Below are positions 42,815 to 53,519 of a stretch of DNA of 64,000 bases, piece by piece. Every line of letters starts with the position of its first letter. Position 1 is the first letter of the stretch. The position numbers were made by a program, and so were the translations under genes. The DNA is from Amphirosellinia nigrospora (lineage: Eukaryota > Ascomycota > Sordariomycetes > Xylariales > Xylariaceae): NCBI GenBank assembly GCA_004123355.1, contig SCHM01000007.1:248001-312000 (forward strand). The letters run 5' to 3'. The notes beneath the pieces were generated by a model, which searched no databases, was not told where the DNA came from, and worked only from the letters and a program-made list of their open reading frames with translations.

Positions 42815-45017
42815 TTAGGTGGACCCCGAGCAATGTACGCCCGACGGCCCGCCTGCGCTGGCAATGGCACGGCTCACACAGCCCGCTTTGCCAATCAGTA
42901 GATGCCCATTGGCACTCCACTCCCTACCATCATCACCCAAGCCGTAGTTGAAGTTCCAGCCCGTGACGCCATCACAGCCCTTCAACTGCTGCAACAACCC
43001 TTTGCTCTGCCGCCCGAAGTCCGAGGTTGCGTACCCATTGCCCCAGATCCAGAACTCATCGTAGAGGAACTTATACGCGACGTTGCAGGAGCCGCCGGGC
43101 GTGTTAGGTAGCGGCTGGCGGGCACTCCTGGGCGTGATGTGATACAGGACCTTTAGGTCCGGGTTGGTGGACGTGATGGTGGTGGTTCCGCCGCCCTTCC
43201 AGTTCATAGGGTTGGCGGGGTCGTTGCCGTCGCAGTTGTCCGATGTGGCTTTAAGCTGCTTGTTGCACTCGGGTTCGTCGAAGGGGATCTTGAGTCCTGG
43301 AGGCCAGTCCACGGAGATGTCCACCTCGTCGAGAGTCTGAGTTGCTTGTCAGTACTAGTTCGTGTTACGCGAGCATGGGATAATGGACTTACGCCGAGGT
43401 TGTAGTTGCGGACGACAGAGCCAGAGTCTTTATCTTGGACGCCTTGGGCTACGGCGGTTTGGCAAAAGGCCTTGATATTGTCTGCGAGGGTATCGGGGAC
43501 ATATATATCTTCGACCCAAAACCGTTGCAATGTAAGTCATTTATAGGTTCGGAAAGTGGTGCTCCAGTTGGCATAGGAGTTGGAGTTACTGTCGACGTTG
43601 GTATATCTAACGCCTTGCTGGCCCATTCTTTCACTTGCCGGATATAATCGCTAGGGTACTGGCTATCGTCGGTCCATTCTAGATCTGTCAAAGGTTCAAG
43701 AATGTCCTCATCGCTGAGACCACTAGCGTCAACGGTACTGTTCTCGCTGAAAGTAAAGCTTAAGTCGTCGCCACTGTTTGTCAAGGTGTTTTTATAGTTT
43801 GTACCAAATAACCCCAATCGGAACCGTTGGTGAGGACTAATTGACCAAGATTAGGATAGACTCGTCCTATGGCTTCGCCGTTTGCTGTTGGTAGCCACGG
43901 ATACCTGCCAATGTGAGTCTTTGATAGTTGGGCATCACGCGTGGGCTTCGTGCACTTACCCTCCAATCTGGCCTTCTACATATTTAGAAAGAACATACTG
44001 GGCGTAGTTGTCGGCTGTATCGTATTAGCAAATCTCCACAAAAGAACTGGCAGATTGACCAACCATTGAGCGTGATGTCTGTTGCGATGTTTTTCCTGTT
44101 AGTACGGGCAAGAATCTTTGTATTTTGCGAGCCGTATGCGGTAACCGCAACTTGTTTTTCGATCAATCCAGAATCCCCCTCTTCATATTTGATAACCTCC
44201 ATTTTCATGTCGAAAATGTGGCGGTTCCTATTCGCTTCATATGTGACTCTGTTTGCATGCATCATCTCATGGAGAATTACATAGGCTGGACAAAGAGTTA
44301 ATGTACTGTCAAGATAATTAAGGGCGTGCTCGAGTGTAGGACTCACCTCTGTTCGTATAGTACTGCACGTTGTATTTGTGTTTGTAGTTTGGGTCGTCCT
44401 TCCACTCATCGATCCGATCTGCCAGGCTTTTATAGCCGAAGAAGCTGTTGCAAATGTACATGTTTATGGTTGCACTTTTATCTTCGTAACGTTTATTTCG
44501 GTCCCATCGGAATTCTTGGTGTTCCAAGTGTAGGCTTTTAGGCCTGGCCCTATTTTCTTACACTTCGAGTCCAGTTCTCTGTTGACGTTCGCACCGCAGT
44601 CAATGTTGATTGGAACCTTAAAAGGCGTAGCGATAATTTTCCATCCTTGTCCAAAGGTTTTGGCTTGATCAAAAACCGATTGAATTTTGGATTGGTACTG
44701 CTCTAGACAGAAGTTAGCATTTAACAGTATGGGCTGTACTAAAAATTGGAACAATGAGATTACTTACTGTTTAATAAAGGTGGTCCAAAGAAGTCTATCG
44801 CGGCCACATCATTGAAATCGACTTTCGGGAGGTTTGTCACAAGTTGGATAGCGTCGTCCCACGCCGCTTCGATGTCGCTTTGTCTTTTGCAATTGTCACT
44901 AAATACTAAATTCACAGATTGGATGCCGACATCTTGTCTAGCCTGATTGGAGGTAAGAGCGGCTGCTTGTTTTAGCACCAAAGAGAGGTACAGGGAGCTG
45001 GTGATTGTAAGCCTCAT
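42815..45017 (-). pseudogene. Secreted HExxH metallopeptidase-like protein with a killer-toxin-like C-terminal module, frameshifted
   Basis: Six exons with canonical introns: 44703-44767, 44286-44346, 44015-44063, 43905-43959 and 43337-43392. ATG 45017 opens a signal peptide (MRLTITSSLYLSLVLKQAAA). Exon 3 has AYVILHEMMHANRVTY, an HExxH zinc site as in M35-like enzymes; exon 4 continues ADNYAQYVLSKYVEGQIGG. After a Thr/Pro linker, the last exon carries VDISVDWPPGLKIPFDEPEC, CDGNDPANPMNWKGGG and GLGDDGREWSA. I associate this Cys-containing module with secreted killer-toxin-like or chitinase C termini in fungi. Frame changes lie near 44490, 43815 and 43515. Peptidase fold inferred; substrate unknown. 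All splice junctions keep phase, so the damage is limited to one-base slips. Confidence 0.65.
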
Positions 45018-45133
45018 TATGAAAACACATGCGGCGGTATAAGTGAAATGATAGGCAAGCCAAGAGGGAGTAGAGAAGACGAGTGAATGTTTGATCCACA
45101 GGGCTGAAGAATTAACTGTGCTGTCTACTTTGC

Positions 45134-45207
45134 GGCGAGGTAGCAAGATGGCGAGGTAGCAAGATGGCGGTGGCAAGATGGCGAGGTGGCAAGATGGCGA
45201 GGTGGCT
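45134..45207. repeat. 16-bp minisatellite upstream of the HExxH gene
   Basis: About five copies of GCGAGGT(A/G)GCAAGATG, one of them truncated, lie 120-190 bp before the start codon at 45017 (minus strand). Confidence 0.75.
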
Positions 45208-45507
45208 AATAACAGTATGGGCATGAAGTTTTTGAAATTATAGTATTGAGTTAAAGCAGCATTTCAATTGCGCTTCGATTGGTACAGCACCTACTTTAGA
45301 TTGAATGCGGAGTCGCCTACTTCGGCGGAAGGTAGAATTTAGAGTGCGGTTTAAAGTTTGTGCACCCAACATGACGTCCTTCTTTCCCCTCCACCTTCTT
45401 TGTCTGCCAGGTATGCTTCCTTTAATACGACCCTCAGTATTCAGATTGACGACTACATCCAAATTACAACAACTCATTTGACAATCATTCTTATCACGGT
45501 AACAATC

Positions 45508-46265
45508 ATGGCTTCCTTTCTTGATGAAAAATCTACTAAGGCCAAAATGCCTGCACTTCCTACCCTGGACGCCAAATCTAGTCGGACGCGCACCTCCAAA
45601 ACCCTCCTCGCCATCCTCACTCTCCTGTCCCTCGCCGCTGCCGCCTTCTACCTCTACCCCTACCTCCCCCAGCACCCACCTTCGATCCTTCCTGGAACGA
45701 TGGCTCTCAATGGCTCCCCGAACCAGTTGAGCCATTCGAGCCTCTCAAGCGCTACAGCCTCCACTACGGCAAGGTGGCTTGCTGGCAGGACGGTGGGGTG
45801 TGGATCAAACGGCTCACCCCCGTGGAGATGGGTTATCTAGCTATCAATCGCTTCCAAGACACGGCTCGCGCGCCCGAACAGGCGGACGAGGACGCATTCT
45901 GCACGCGTCTGCGCATGCACGGCGCAAGTTTTTGGCAGCTGCCGCCACAATGGCCCGAGAATGTCGTGTGGTGCGAGGATATAGATTGTGTAGAGCCGAC
46001 GAAGAAGGTGAGCCTCGAGGTGGGCTTTCCGGCGACCGGTGGTGTGTGGATGCTTGATACGAGTGAGTGGCGGCGTGGGCGGTGCTCGCAGAGTGTGCGG
46101 AGGTTCGATACGAGTCAGGAATGTGATAAGCTGTACCCGCAGAGGTTGGGTCTGCAAAACGCGCTTACGATGGACGAGAGGTGCGAGGTTATCAAAGATC
46201 TAGGCGGCCGTTTCTGTGAAGACATCCAGGTGTGCCCAGAGATGGCTGCTTTATTGGGACCGTAG
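45508..46265 (+). pseudogene. Single-pass membrane protein (type II-like), one frameshift
   Basis: ATG 45508 (AACAATCATGG) begins a Lys-rich cytosolic segment, then a hydrophobic helix (LLAILTLLSLAAAAFYLYPY). Near 45670-45685, in a C-rich run, the frame changes and continues as FDPSWNDGSQWLPEPVEPFE and RYSLHYGKVACWQDGGVWIK to TAG 46263-46265. The outer domain has many cysteines (WCEDIDCVEP, CSQSVRRF, RCEVIKDLGGRFCEDIQVC), suggesting disulphides. About 250 codons in total. It looks like a fungus-specific hypothetical family that I cannot name. A single indel separates it from an intact gene. Confidence 0.6.
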
Positions 46266-46880
46266 AGGGCGTGCAGGGCGTGCAGGGCTTGGAGGCGACG
46301 GCCAGGCGGGGGCATTGCTTGAGATGCTTTCTTATATTGCAGTACTGTAGTGGCAGGTGTATGATACCTTAATACTACGATTCTATGGCGCACTCCTTTC
46401 ATTGCATTATCCGCAAGATCCACAGTACCTAGGGCTGAGGGCGCGAGTGCAGCGCTTCCCTGATGTCTCCCCTGACTCGCTCTATGTAGTGACAAGGCAG
46501 AGCCTTCAAGGTGCCTACTTATTGTAAAGCTGAAATCAAAAATGGACGCCACAAATACACCCGCATATCTTTCTCCTTGGTCATTCAAATCAGCTTGTTT
46601 TAGATTTGGCTCGTGATACTCGCCGACCAATCAGGCTCTCAGTCAAGCCCTTTTGTCAAGGCACATTGATGAAACAATTCTTTTTGTGACATCCTAACTA
46701 AACGACGCTTCAAATTTCGATGAGTTGGCATTGCTGAAGAGCAGTCTCCCTCCAAGTTTCCAGCCTTGAGTCTTATAAATTGTGACTTTCCTTATTTGTT
46801 GTGACTTTCCTTATTTGCAAAAGCAGCTCGTCGTCTTGCTTCAGTCATCCCGGCAAGCAAAACCCATCTTAGATACGGAT
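46266..46880. other. Intergenic; nothing supported
   Basis: The minus frame at 46115-46630 is a shadow plus 3' flank. A direct repeat TGTGACTTTCCTTATTTG occurs at 46780-46797 and 46799-46816. Confidence 0.35.
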
Positions 46881-47169
46881 TTTCCATACGCTGTGCACGC
46901 TCTCATCGCGGTTTTCACTTCCGCACAATCCATCTCCATCGCCCTATACCGCAGTAACACCACCTGCCTGTCCAACGCCCAGGCAGATGTGTCGTACAAC
47001 TCCTCACTCGGTGCTGGCTGTCAGAGCGTCAACCTCTTCCCAGATGGTGAGTACAAAGCTGCCGGCGCATTCAGCGCCAAAGTCGCAAGCATAAGTCCCG
47101 GTGTGGTGTTGCGGCTTTTTGACGACATGGCATGCTCGGACAGGACGCCTGATGAGGCAAAAGGGGGAT
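46881..47169 (+). pseudogene. Small secreted protein fragment, truncated by a solo LTR
   Basis: The frame at 46782-47183 contains AVHALIAVFTSAQSISIALY, likely the end of a signal peptide, then RSNTTCLSNAQADVSYNSSL and GCQSVNLFPDGEYKAAGAFS, typical of small secreted fungal proteins with N-glycosylation sites (NTT, NSS) and few cysteines. The coding signal ends at about 47160, where the solo LTR begins. No ATG is seen directly before the hydrophobic stretch, so an upstream intron or loss is likely. Confidence 0.5.
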
Positions 47170-47530
47170 GGAAGCTCAGATAGAGAGCTTGGAATGGGTT
47201 CAATTTGAGTAATAAGCAACTATGCTGCCAAACGGGCCATATAGTTCTAAGTTCCCTATTCCCTCGAAGGGAGGATTCGCTGCCTTTTATGCTCAGAATT
47301 CCCTTCCTTCTTTTCCTTTCCTACAGCTTCGTCAACCCCTACGGGACCGAAAGGAAAGACCTGTGTAGCCGGTGAGGCGAGTGTCTCGGTGTTCGAGTTC
47401 AGCTCGGTATCTGCTTAAGACTCGCGATAACCTCGTACGACTGCTTCAGCCTCGTAGGATAGTATCTAGCGAGGTCCGTATGGCAGTCCGCGTGGCACTG
47501 TATTGCGCACTGAGCCGGATCCGTGTGACA
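47170..47530 (+). mobile_element. Solo LTR, TGTCACA...TGTGACA family, copy 3
   Basis: It matches 34174-34561 along almost its whole length and ends GGATCCGTGTGACA at 47530. The first about 10 bp are replaced (GGATGGAAGCTCAG), so the left end is eroded and no target-site duplication can be read. It truncates the secreted-protein fragment. Confidence 0.85.
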
Positions 47531-47551
47531 TATCTGATCCCGAAACACTAG

Positions 47552-50500
47552 GTGAGCCGTTGTCTCAAAACCAATATAGCCTCCCAGACTAAGAAGATCA
47601 CCGAAGGTGACAGACGAGCGGAACCCAACAAGTTCCTAAAGGACCTCAAATTTGATACCCACCTACAGGACTTTCAAGTTCGAACCCTTATCGGCATAGT
47701 AGAAGAGGATCTGTACGATGAACTACTCGCTGGCGCTCTAACTCGATTATCTAAGCTGGCTTATCAAGCGAGGAGAATCTGAGTGTCGAATGTCCCCGTC
47801 CTCAAGTAATTGAACAAACGAAAAGAAACAGAGCCCCCGTCAACATTATTCTACTATAACGTACTGGACGGCAGCATCGCAACCTACGTCGCCACATAGA
47901 AACGCATCTTTCGTTACATAACGCACATTCCATTCTGGGAAACGGACAACATCCCTGCATGCTGCCTGACAGCTCAGCAAACCGCCGCCCTAGAAGGCGT
48001 GATAGATGCAGACTGGCAAAACACGCAAGATGAAGACAAGGACGGCCTCCTCTTTCAATTGATCGACTCTATCGTGCGCCAAGAGCTCCGTAGCAATATC
48101 TTCGATAGCGTCCTGCTTTCGGCCTTAGCGGTCATGGCAATCGACAAGAGAGACGGCTTATGGCATACGGCACTGACGTACCCGAGTCACTTCTTCGCCG
48201 TTGTCAAGATCTTTCTCTACACGCTGTACGAGAACGCAAAGGCCGTGATGGATCATCAGGATGGCGAGAGAGCAGTGGCTGCACATATCCCCGAGTGTAA
48301 GTTTACCCTTCATCTCACCTGACCGGTTCATATTTCCCGGCCGGTTCGTATCAATTCGCACTAACGCTCATGTGCGCATCATTCATACACATTGGCACGA
48401 GTTGCCTTGTCGCGGCGTCGCTGACGACTCGCAGACCTGACAGATAACGGCATGGCGATCCCCTTCCGAGACTTGCTCGAGGTCGTTCAGAAGATGATGG
48501 TCGGACGATGTATGTCACGGGCGGTTGCGGCAGTCAGACTCCGATGACCTGGATCTCGTTTGCGGAAGGCGTCGCCAGTTAAATCAGGAAGACGCACACG
48601 CCCACGGCGGGTGGAGTGGACTGAGATGGGCATGGTCAAGCTCATCTCGACTGGCGTGGAGACCAGCCGTGAGGGTCTGGCGGAGTTGATGCGACAAGCC
48701 ATACAACAAGTACATGTCGCCCTGGATGATCTCCTGCTGGGGGCGTCGCCGGCATTTCTCACTCATGAAACGTCTGGAATCGGTCGAGGAGCTTGGTGGC
48801 GAGTGGCGAGTGGCGACAAGGCATGGAAATCTCCACCAAGGGGGCCGCGATGTATCAAAAGCAGAGGCTGGCGTTTCTAGAGAAGCTGGCGGTGATAATC
48901 CACGTGACGGCAGGGCAGCCGGCTCGCCGCACCGAGCTGATGGAGGTGCGCATGTGAAACACCAGACACGGAGGGCTTCGAAATATGTTCATGTACATGG
49001 GACAAGGTCGGCGTGCGTACCATCTGGCACAAGTCACACTGGAAGGCCAACCGATCATTTCCCGTCTGCCGATTCCTGCCGGTCCAAGTATCACGCATGC
49101 TGGTGATATACGAGGCGGTCGTCCTATCATTCGCCCAGGCCGTCGAGGCGACCATGCCACAACAGGGTTCCGCCTCGCCGTTCTTATTCTCCAAATTAGC
49201 CCTTGGGACCGGCGAAAGGATCTCGGCTGATTGACCCACGGCCAAGCTGGTGGCCACCACCGCGGCTGCCGTGGGCCAGAGCATCAAAGTCATGGATTGG
49301 AGACACACGGCGATTGCCTGTGGACGAAGGTACTTGGACGGCAGGCTGATGGAGCAGATTCGGGGATTAGAGATCGCGGATGAGGCCGACGTCTACAACC
49401 AAGAAGAAGATGATGTCCAGGGCACGGTAGACGATAACGACGTCTTCAACCGGCAAGCAGCCCACTTCACTTGCACGGCCAAACTCGTCTACTCGGTCGA
49501 ACATGATGGTAGCGAGCTTTTTAATAAATTCTTCAGCATCTCCCTCCAGTGGCATAATCTATGGCATATAGATGACGACGACGACGAGGGCATCTTCGGC
49601 CTGATGCGGACAGAGGCGCGTACATCCAAGCGCAGACGCGAAGAAGAGGCCGACGATTCGGCACTAGATCTTCAGGAGACACGGTTACACTCCTTGGGAT
49701 CATCCATAACAGTGGCGGTGGTGAGATCCATCTTCAGGCGCAGGAATCTCGAGTTACGAACCTCCCAGTAGGCAGTGTTGGACGCCATATGTCGTCATAG
49801 CAAGGTCGTCCAGGTAGCCGGGACAGGTAGCGGTAAATCGACCGTCTACGCCCTACCAGCCTACGTGCAGTCGGAGGGTTGACGGTAGTAGTTCAGCCGG
49901 TGCGGTCTCTCATGCTGGATACGCAGAAACGCCTCAGTAGCATGGGTATCAACGTCAGCCTATGGAACAGCGACGATGTCAACGTCACGAAGAGCTCGGT
50001 CATACTCGTCGCACTAGAGGCCATGAAGCAACGAGAATGGCGTGAGTTTGTCATGCGACAGAGGCATCGCCGGTTACTTGATCGGGTCATTCTCGACGAG
50101 GCCCAGGAGGTGTTAATGGCCAATAGCAAAATGGCGACCCCACCTGTCAGAATTAACCACTAGACCAAATAACCAAAAGATTGGCTGCAGTACTGCCTAT
50201 TTGATTGATTCAATTAACTGTATATATCTAACACACCCCTTCAATTGTTGCAAATTGGTTGGAACAACTGGTAATGATACCCTTTCCCTGGACCTTTGAG
50301 GGTTCTTCCCTGCACGCTATGGCATCCCAAGGGGTTCGAACTGGTGGTCTTTCTATTGCAATTTATTGTTGTAGTGGGTTCTGGGCTGTGCCACGGCCTT
50401 AGAGGAACAGCTAGCTCTTTTGAGCGAATGAGACTCTTAATTGTCAGAATTAACCACTAGACCAAATAACCAAAAGATTGGCTGCAGTACTGCTTATTTG

Positions 50501-52029
50501 ACTAATTCCAATTAACTGTATATATCTAACACCACCTCCACAACGTGGCTGGGATGATGAACGAGATCTCTCCGAGACAGGTGTTCTTGACCGGGACACT
50601 ACCCCAGCCACGGAAGAAGAGTTCATGAGCATCCTCAATCTAGACTCGCTGAACACTCATCTCCTCAGATCCACCATCACACGAGCCAACCTACATTTGG
50701 GGTTTATCGAGGCCGACATAGCCGACGCACCAGCATATACAAGCGCCGGGCCGTGAGCCTTTACCTAGGCGGCGAAGATCAAACATGTGGCTTGTGACGG
50801 CTGCGCGAGATGCACGTGGGGGGCCGGCTTACGCTATTATGCAGCAACATCATCACCGCCAGTGCCTCGACGCCGATTGGCACCGGGCCGTCTACAACGA
50901 TGGAAATTTTATCAACCACACCATTAACGAGTGACGCGTCAATTCACCTTACCTCTGTACTGACACCTACGCCTATGTTATTGTCTACGTTAACGCGACC
51001 TCAATCATCTAACGACCGAAATCGAGCTATTCACACCAATTCGCACGAAGTACGGACGTCTCAAACAAAGTGACGCAGGGCCTGCGTCGCAGGCCAAAAG
51101 TCCCACGCAGACTAGGTCTATTTGGAGCGCCAGGTACCCGGCCAAGATACTTTACAGGACATCGATAGTGCTGACCTGCAGGCATCCCCGCTGCAAACGC
51201 AATTGCCACCTCTGCTAGGCCACGGCGAGCAACACGCTAGTGACAGTGCGGCTGCCGATGGCAGTTGCCCGCCGGCTCTGGAGCGCCAACTATCTACCCG
51301 CGACGACGACACCGGCCTCAGACAGGGAAACACCCGGAGACTTCGAAACCACGGCCTTGACATCGACTCCGATGATATATTTGGCGGGCAAGACAATTTT
51401 GTAGGACAAAAACGTCAACACGACAGTGCCTTGCTAGCGGGACGGCAGCAGAGTGGCGCCATGGTCGCTGCTATGGAGTATTTGAAGGGCGTCATCGAAC
51501 GCTTGACCACCCAGACGCTATGTCCACTTTGTTATGTAAAGGACAGGTGGACAGAGTCAACTGGATGTCGTCCTGCCCCCACTTGGACGACGAAAAGAAC
51601 ATCCACGACCAAATCCGCAAGAGTCTGAACCCTAGAAACGGTGGGGCAGGATTTGATTTACACTAGGGCTGCTTCATCTGTGGATTACCCCAGGCCTGGC
51701 ATATCAAAGACCGCTACTTCAGCGACGGCAAGTTCAGCACCAACAGGGAATGTGACCACACCCAACTGTTCTAGGAGACGCTTGCCTGTATAATGAAGCA
51801 CCGGTATGGGGATTTTGAAAAGGCCATGCAGGAGTTGGGTGGCCCTCGTTCGCTTCAGGAAGAGAAGAGCGGCCGATACGGCATGGGTCGCACCACCCCA
51901 GGCAGCGCTGGCGCTTGGCTTCGCAAGAGAGTCGAACTTGTTGATGGGACGGAGACTAGCAAGCTAGCGGCCATAGTAGCTATGGCATTGTACGGTAAGA
52001 CTCGAGGAGAAATTTATCGGTATGGGTGA
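47552..52029 (+). pseudogene. RecQ / telomere-linked-helicase-like protein, interrupted by a TRIM element
   Basis: Pieces in order: a possible N-terminal scrap (47552-47782); TAALEGVIDADWQNTQDEDK and LLSALAVMAIDKRDGLWHTA with an intron from about 48297; TAGQPARRTELMEV (about 48905); NTRHGGLRNMFMYMGQG; AVGQSIKVMDWRHTAIACGR; an Asp-rich linker; Walker A VAGTGSGKST (49813-49842); SSVILVALEAMKQREWREFV; the motif-II region RVILDEAQEVL (about 50086-50118). After the TRIM (50145-50531) come VFLTGTLP (motif III) and, in another frame, LRSTITRANLHLGF. The C terminus has CPLCY, CFICGLPQAWHIKDRYFSDG and LVDGTETSKLAAIVAMAL to 52029. Intact members are large SF2 helicases, often near telomeres. Many stops and frameshifts make this copy dead. 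Confidence 0.8.
50145..50531 (+). mobile_element. TRIM: complete 387-bp miniature LTR retroelement, perfect TSD
   Basis: Two direct terminal repeats, 50145-50233 (89 bp) and 50442-50531 (90 bp), both begin TGTCAGAATTAACCACTAG and end TATATATCTAACA. They enclose 208 bp without coding capacity. The element is flanked on each side by CCACC (50140-50144 and 50532-50536). TG...CA termini, a 5-bp duplication and no ORFs fit a terminal-repeat retrotransposon in miniature moved by a partner element. The internal part holds GGGGTTCGAACTGG (50333-50346), which resembles a tRNA B-box. It interrupts the helicase just after motif II. Confidence 0.9.
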
Positions 52030-52572
52030 TGCCGTGGACAGCTTGTTCACAAGGAATATGCATGAGCCGCGCCCGGATTTGCGCAGAATGGAATGGAATG
52101 CCCATGCAATGGGGTGCGGACGCAACGGCGCATGGTATCTTCAAAATCATCACTAATCTTATCATCGACGAGTTGTCATAAATGCTATCTTGTTATGAGG
52201 TTGGTGGGATTATTTGGTAATTAGTCGCATTTATATAGCTATCTTCGCTTTACAGAATCAAGAACGGTAGAAACAGGACCGAGAACTCAATTCAGTTGCA
52301 GTCATATATACTTAAATGTACCAGAACGCGCTTCATCATTAGCTACCATCTCCTCACTATACTGACAATATATATTCTGATATCAGGTAATGTGTTCATT
52401 GTCCAAGTAGTCATTTGACTAATCCTTTAGCTGGGCTTAGGGTGCTCACATTGTCGGCCCCCAAATAGTTGAGATTCCGCTTTCCCTTCCCTCATCACAT
52501 CCACTCTTGAACAACACGACAACTCTCAAATCCTAATTTTGCTGCTAACTGGCGCAGTAGGCTTAATCACAT

Positions 52573-52573
<1 letters not shown>
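52030..52573. other. Gene-free AT-rich stretch
   Basis: 3' flank of the helicase pseudogene. No ORF with a signal. Confidence 0.35.

Positions 52574-52605
<32 letters not shown>
52574..52605 (+). repeat. (ATC)n microsatellite
   Basis: About ten uninterrupted ATC units immediately upstream of the small ORF at 52620. Confidence 0.85.
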
Positions 52606-52619
52606 TGTCATATCAACAA

Positions 52620-52892
52620 ATGTTCATATTCATGATAATTAGCACGAGTCTACAAGCGAGTGTAATCCCACTACCCATCAAGAGCCCACCAAGAACAGTA
52701 TTTGTACAACACGGCGATACGATTGGATTACCAGCAGTCATTCACACCAATTACTATCCAGATACAAGTTATTTATCTACGCACTTAATAGGACTCGCAC
52801 ACGGTATTGGTTTGAAACGTATATATCGGGGGAGCATGAGCAGCTATTCGACGCTTTGTTGCCGCACTTTCATCGTCCCGAGGCCGAGATAA
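52620..52892 (+). CDS. Candidate small secreted protein (90 residues)
   Basis: ATG 52620 opens MFIFMIISTSLQASVIPLPI, a plausible signal peptide with cleavage after QAS. The mature part has FVQHGDTIGLPAVIHTNYYP and a short CC-containing C terminus. Intron-free and uninterrupted, but short and in low-GC surroundings, so chance is possible. I do not recognise it. An (ATC)n tract lies 15 bp upstream. Confidence 0.35.
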   Translation: MFIFMIISTSLQASVIPLPIKSPPRTVFVQHGDTIGLPAVIHTNYYPDTSYLSTHLIGLAHGIGLKRIYRGSMSSYSTLCCRTFIVPRPR

Positions 52893-53280
52893 GCTGTACA
52901 GTTGTAGCCAGCCAGCAACCAAAGCTCAAATAGCCACCCATGCTCATGTCCAATATATGTTTATTCTTTTGTAGGGGATGTTTTAAAGCCTACCTAGCTA
53001 GGCCTTAAAGCTAAGGGAAGGAGTTAAAACCTCCGACCACGACTAAAAACTACCCCCTTCGTGGGAGGTGGAAAAGTGAGGTGACGAGGAAACTCCCTCA
53101 CACCAACTCGTGACCTCGGAGCCCCGGGTCCGTGCGGATGCTAACCTATTGGGTCGTAGAACAAATTAATTGCAGTAATATGGTACGCTGTTTTTGATCT
53201 TTTTACAAAGATACAGGACTTGCCTTAATGATGAACTTTACACAAAAAATAGATAAGGCGCGCCTCGCTCAAGCTATTTC
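52893..53280. other. Gene-free stretch
   Basis: No gene seen; a GC-rich patch at 53040-53150 has no recognised structure. Confidence 0.3.
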
Positions 53281-53519
53281 GAAGTGCAGATGAGCCCCAG
53301 CGACATATGCTACAGGATCTTCACAGCCATGCACGAGACCTACACTGCCGAAGAGGTTGGCAGATGCCTCCGACGCCGTGGGCATCTATTACTGTAGTAA
53401 AACTTAAAGCCTCCACAGGGCAGAATAAAAGCGACGCTGAGCGTATACACGAACTGAACCAGCGCCGAGTCGAGAAATTCGATAATGAAGGCGTTCCCCT
53501 CTGTAGCAAAAAAGCGTAG
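53281..53519 (+). pseudogene. Unrecognised coding scrap
   Basis: The frame ending at 53519 reads KSDAERIHELNQRRVEKFDN and EGVPLCSKKA with protein-like composition. In the overlapping frame, DICYRIFTAMHETYTAEEVG looks equally coding, implying a frame change near 53370. No family assigned. Confidence 0.25.

Noticed and set aside
42631-42951. A 106-codon plus-strand frame beside the HExxH gene
   Set aside because: Antisense to the last exon and 3' flank of the minus-strand gene; no recognisable domain.
46115-46630. A 171-codon minus-strand frame
   Set aside because: It overlaps the end of the membrane-protein gene and its 3' flank, with Ser/His-rich random composition.
50325-50350. tRNA gene suspected from GGTTCGAACTGG
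   Set aside because: Only a B-box-like word inside the TRIM internal region; no A-box at proper spacing or acceptor-stem pairing could be drawn.
52574-52605. Short regular repeat considered as a CRISPR-like array
   Set aside because: It is a simple (ATC)n microsatellite without spacers in a eukaryotic sequence.
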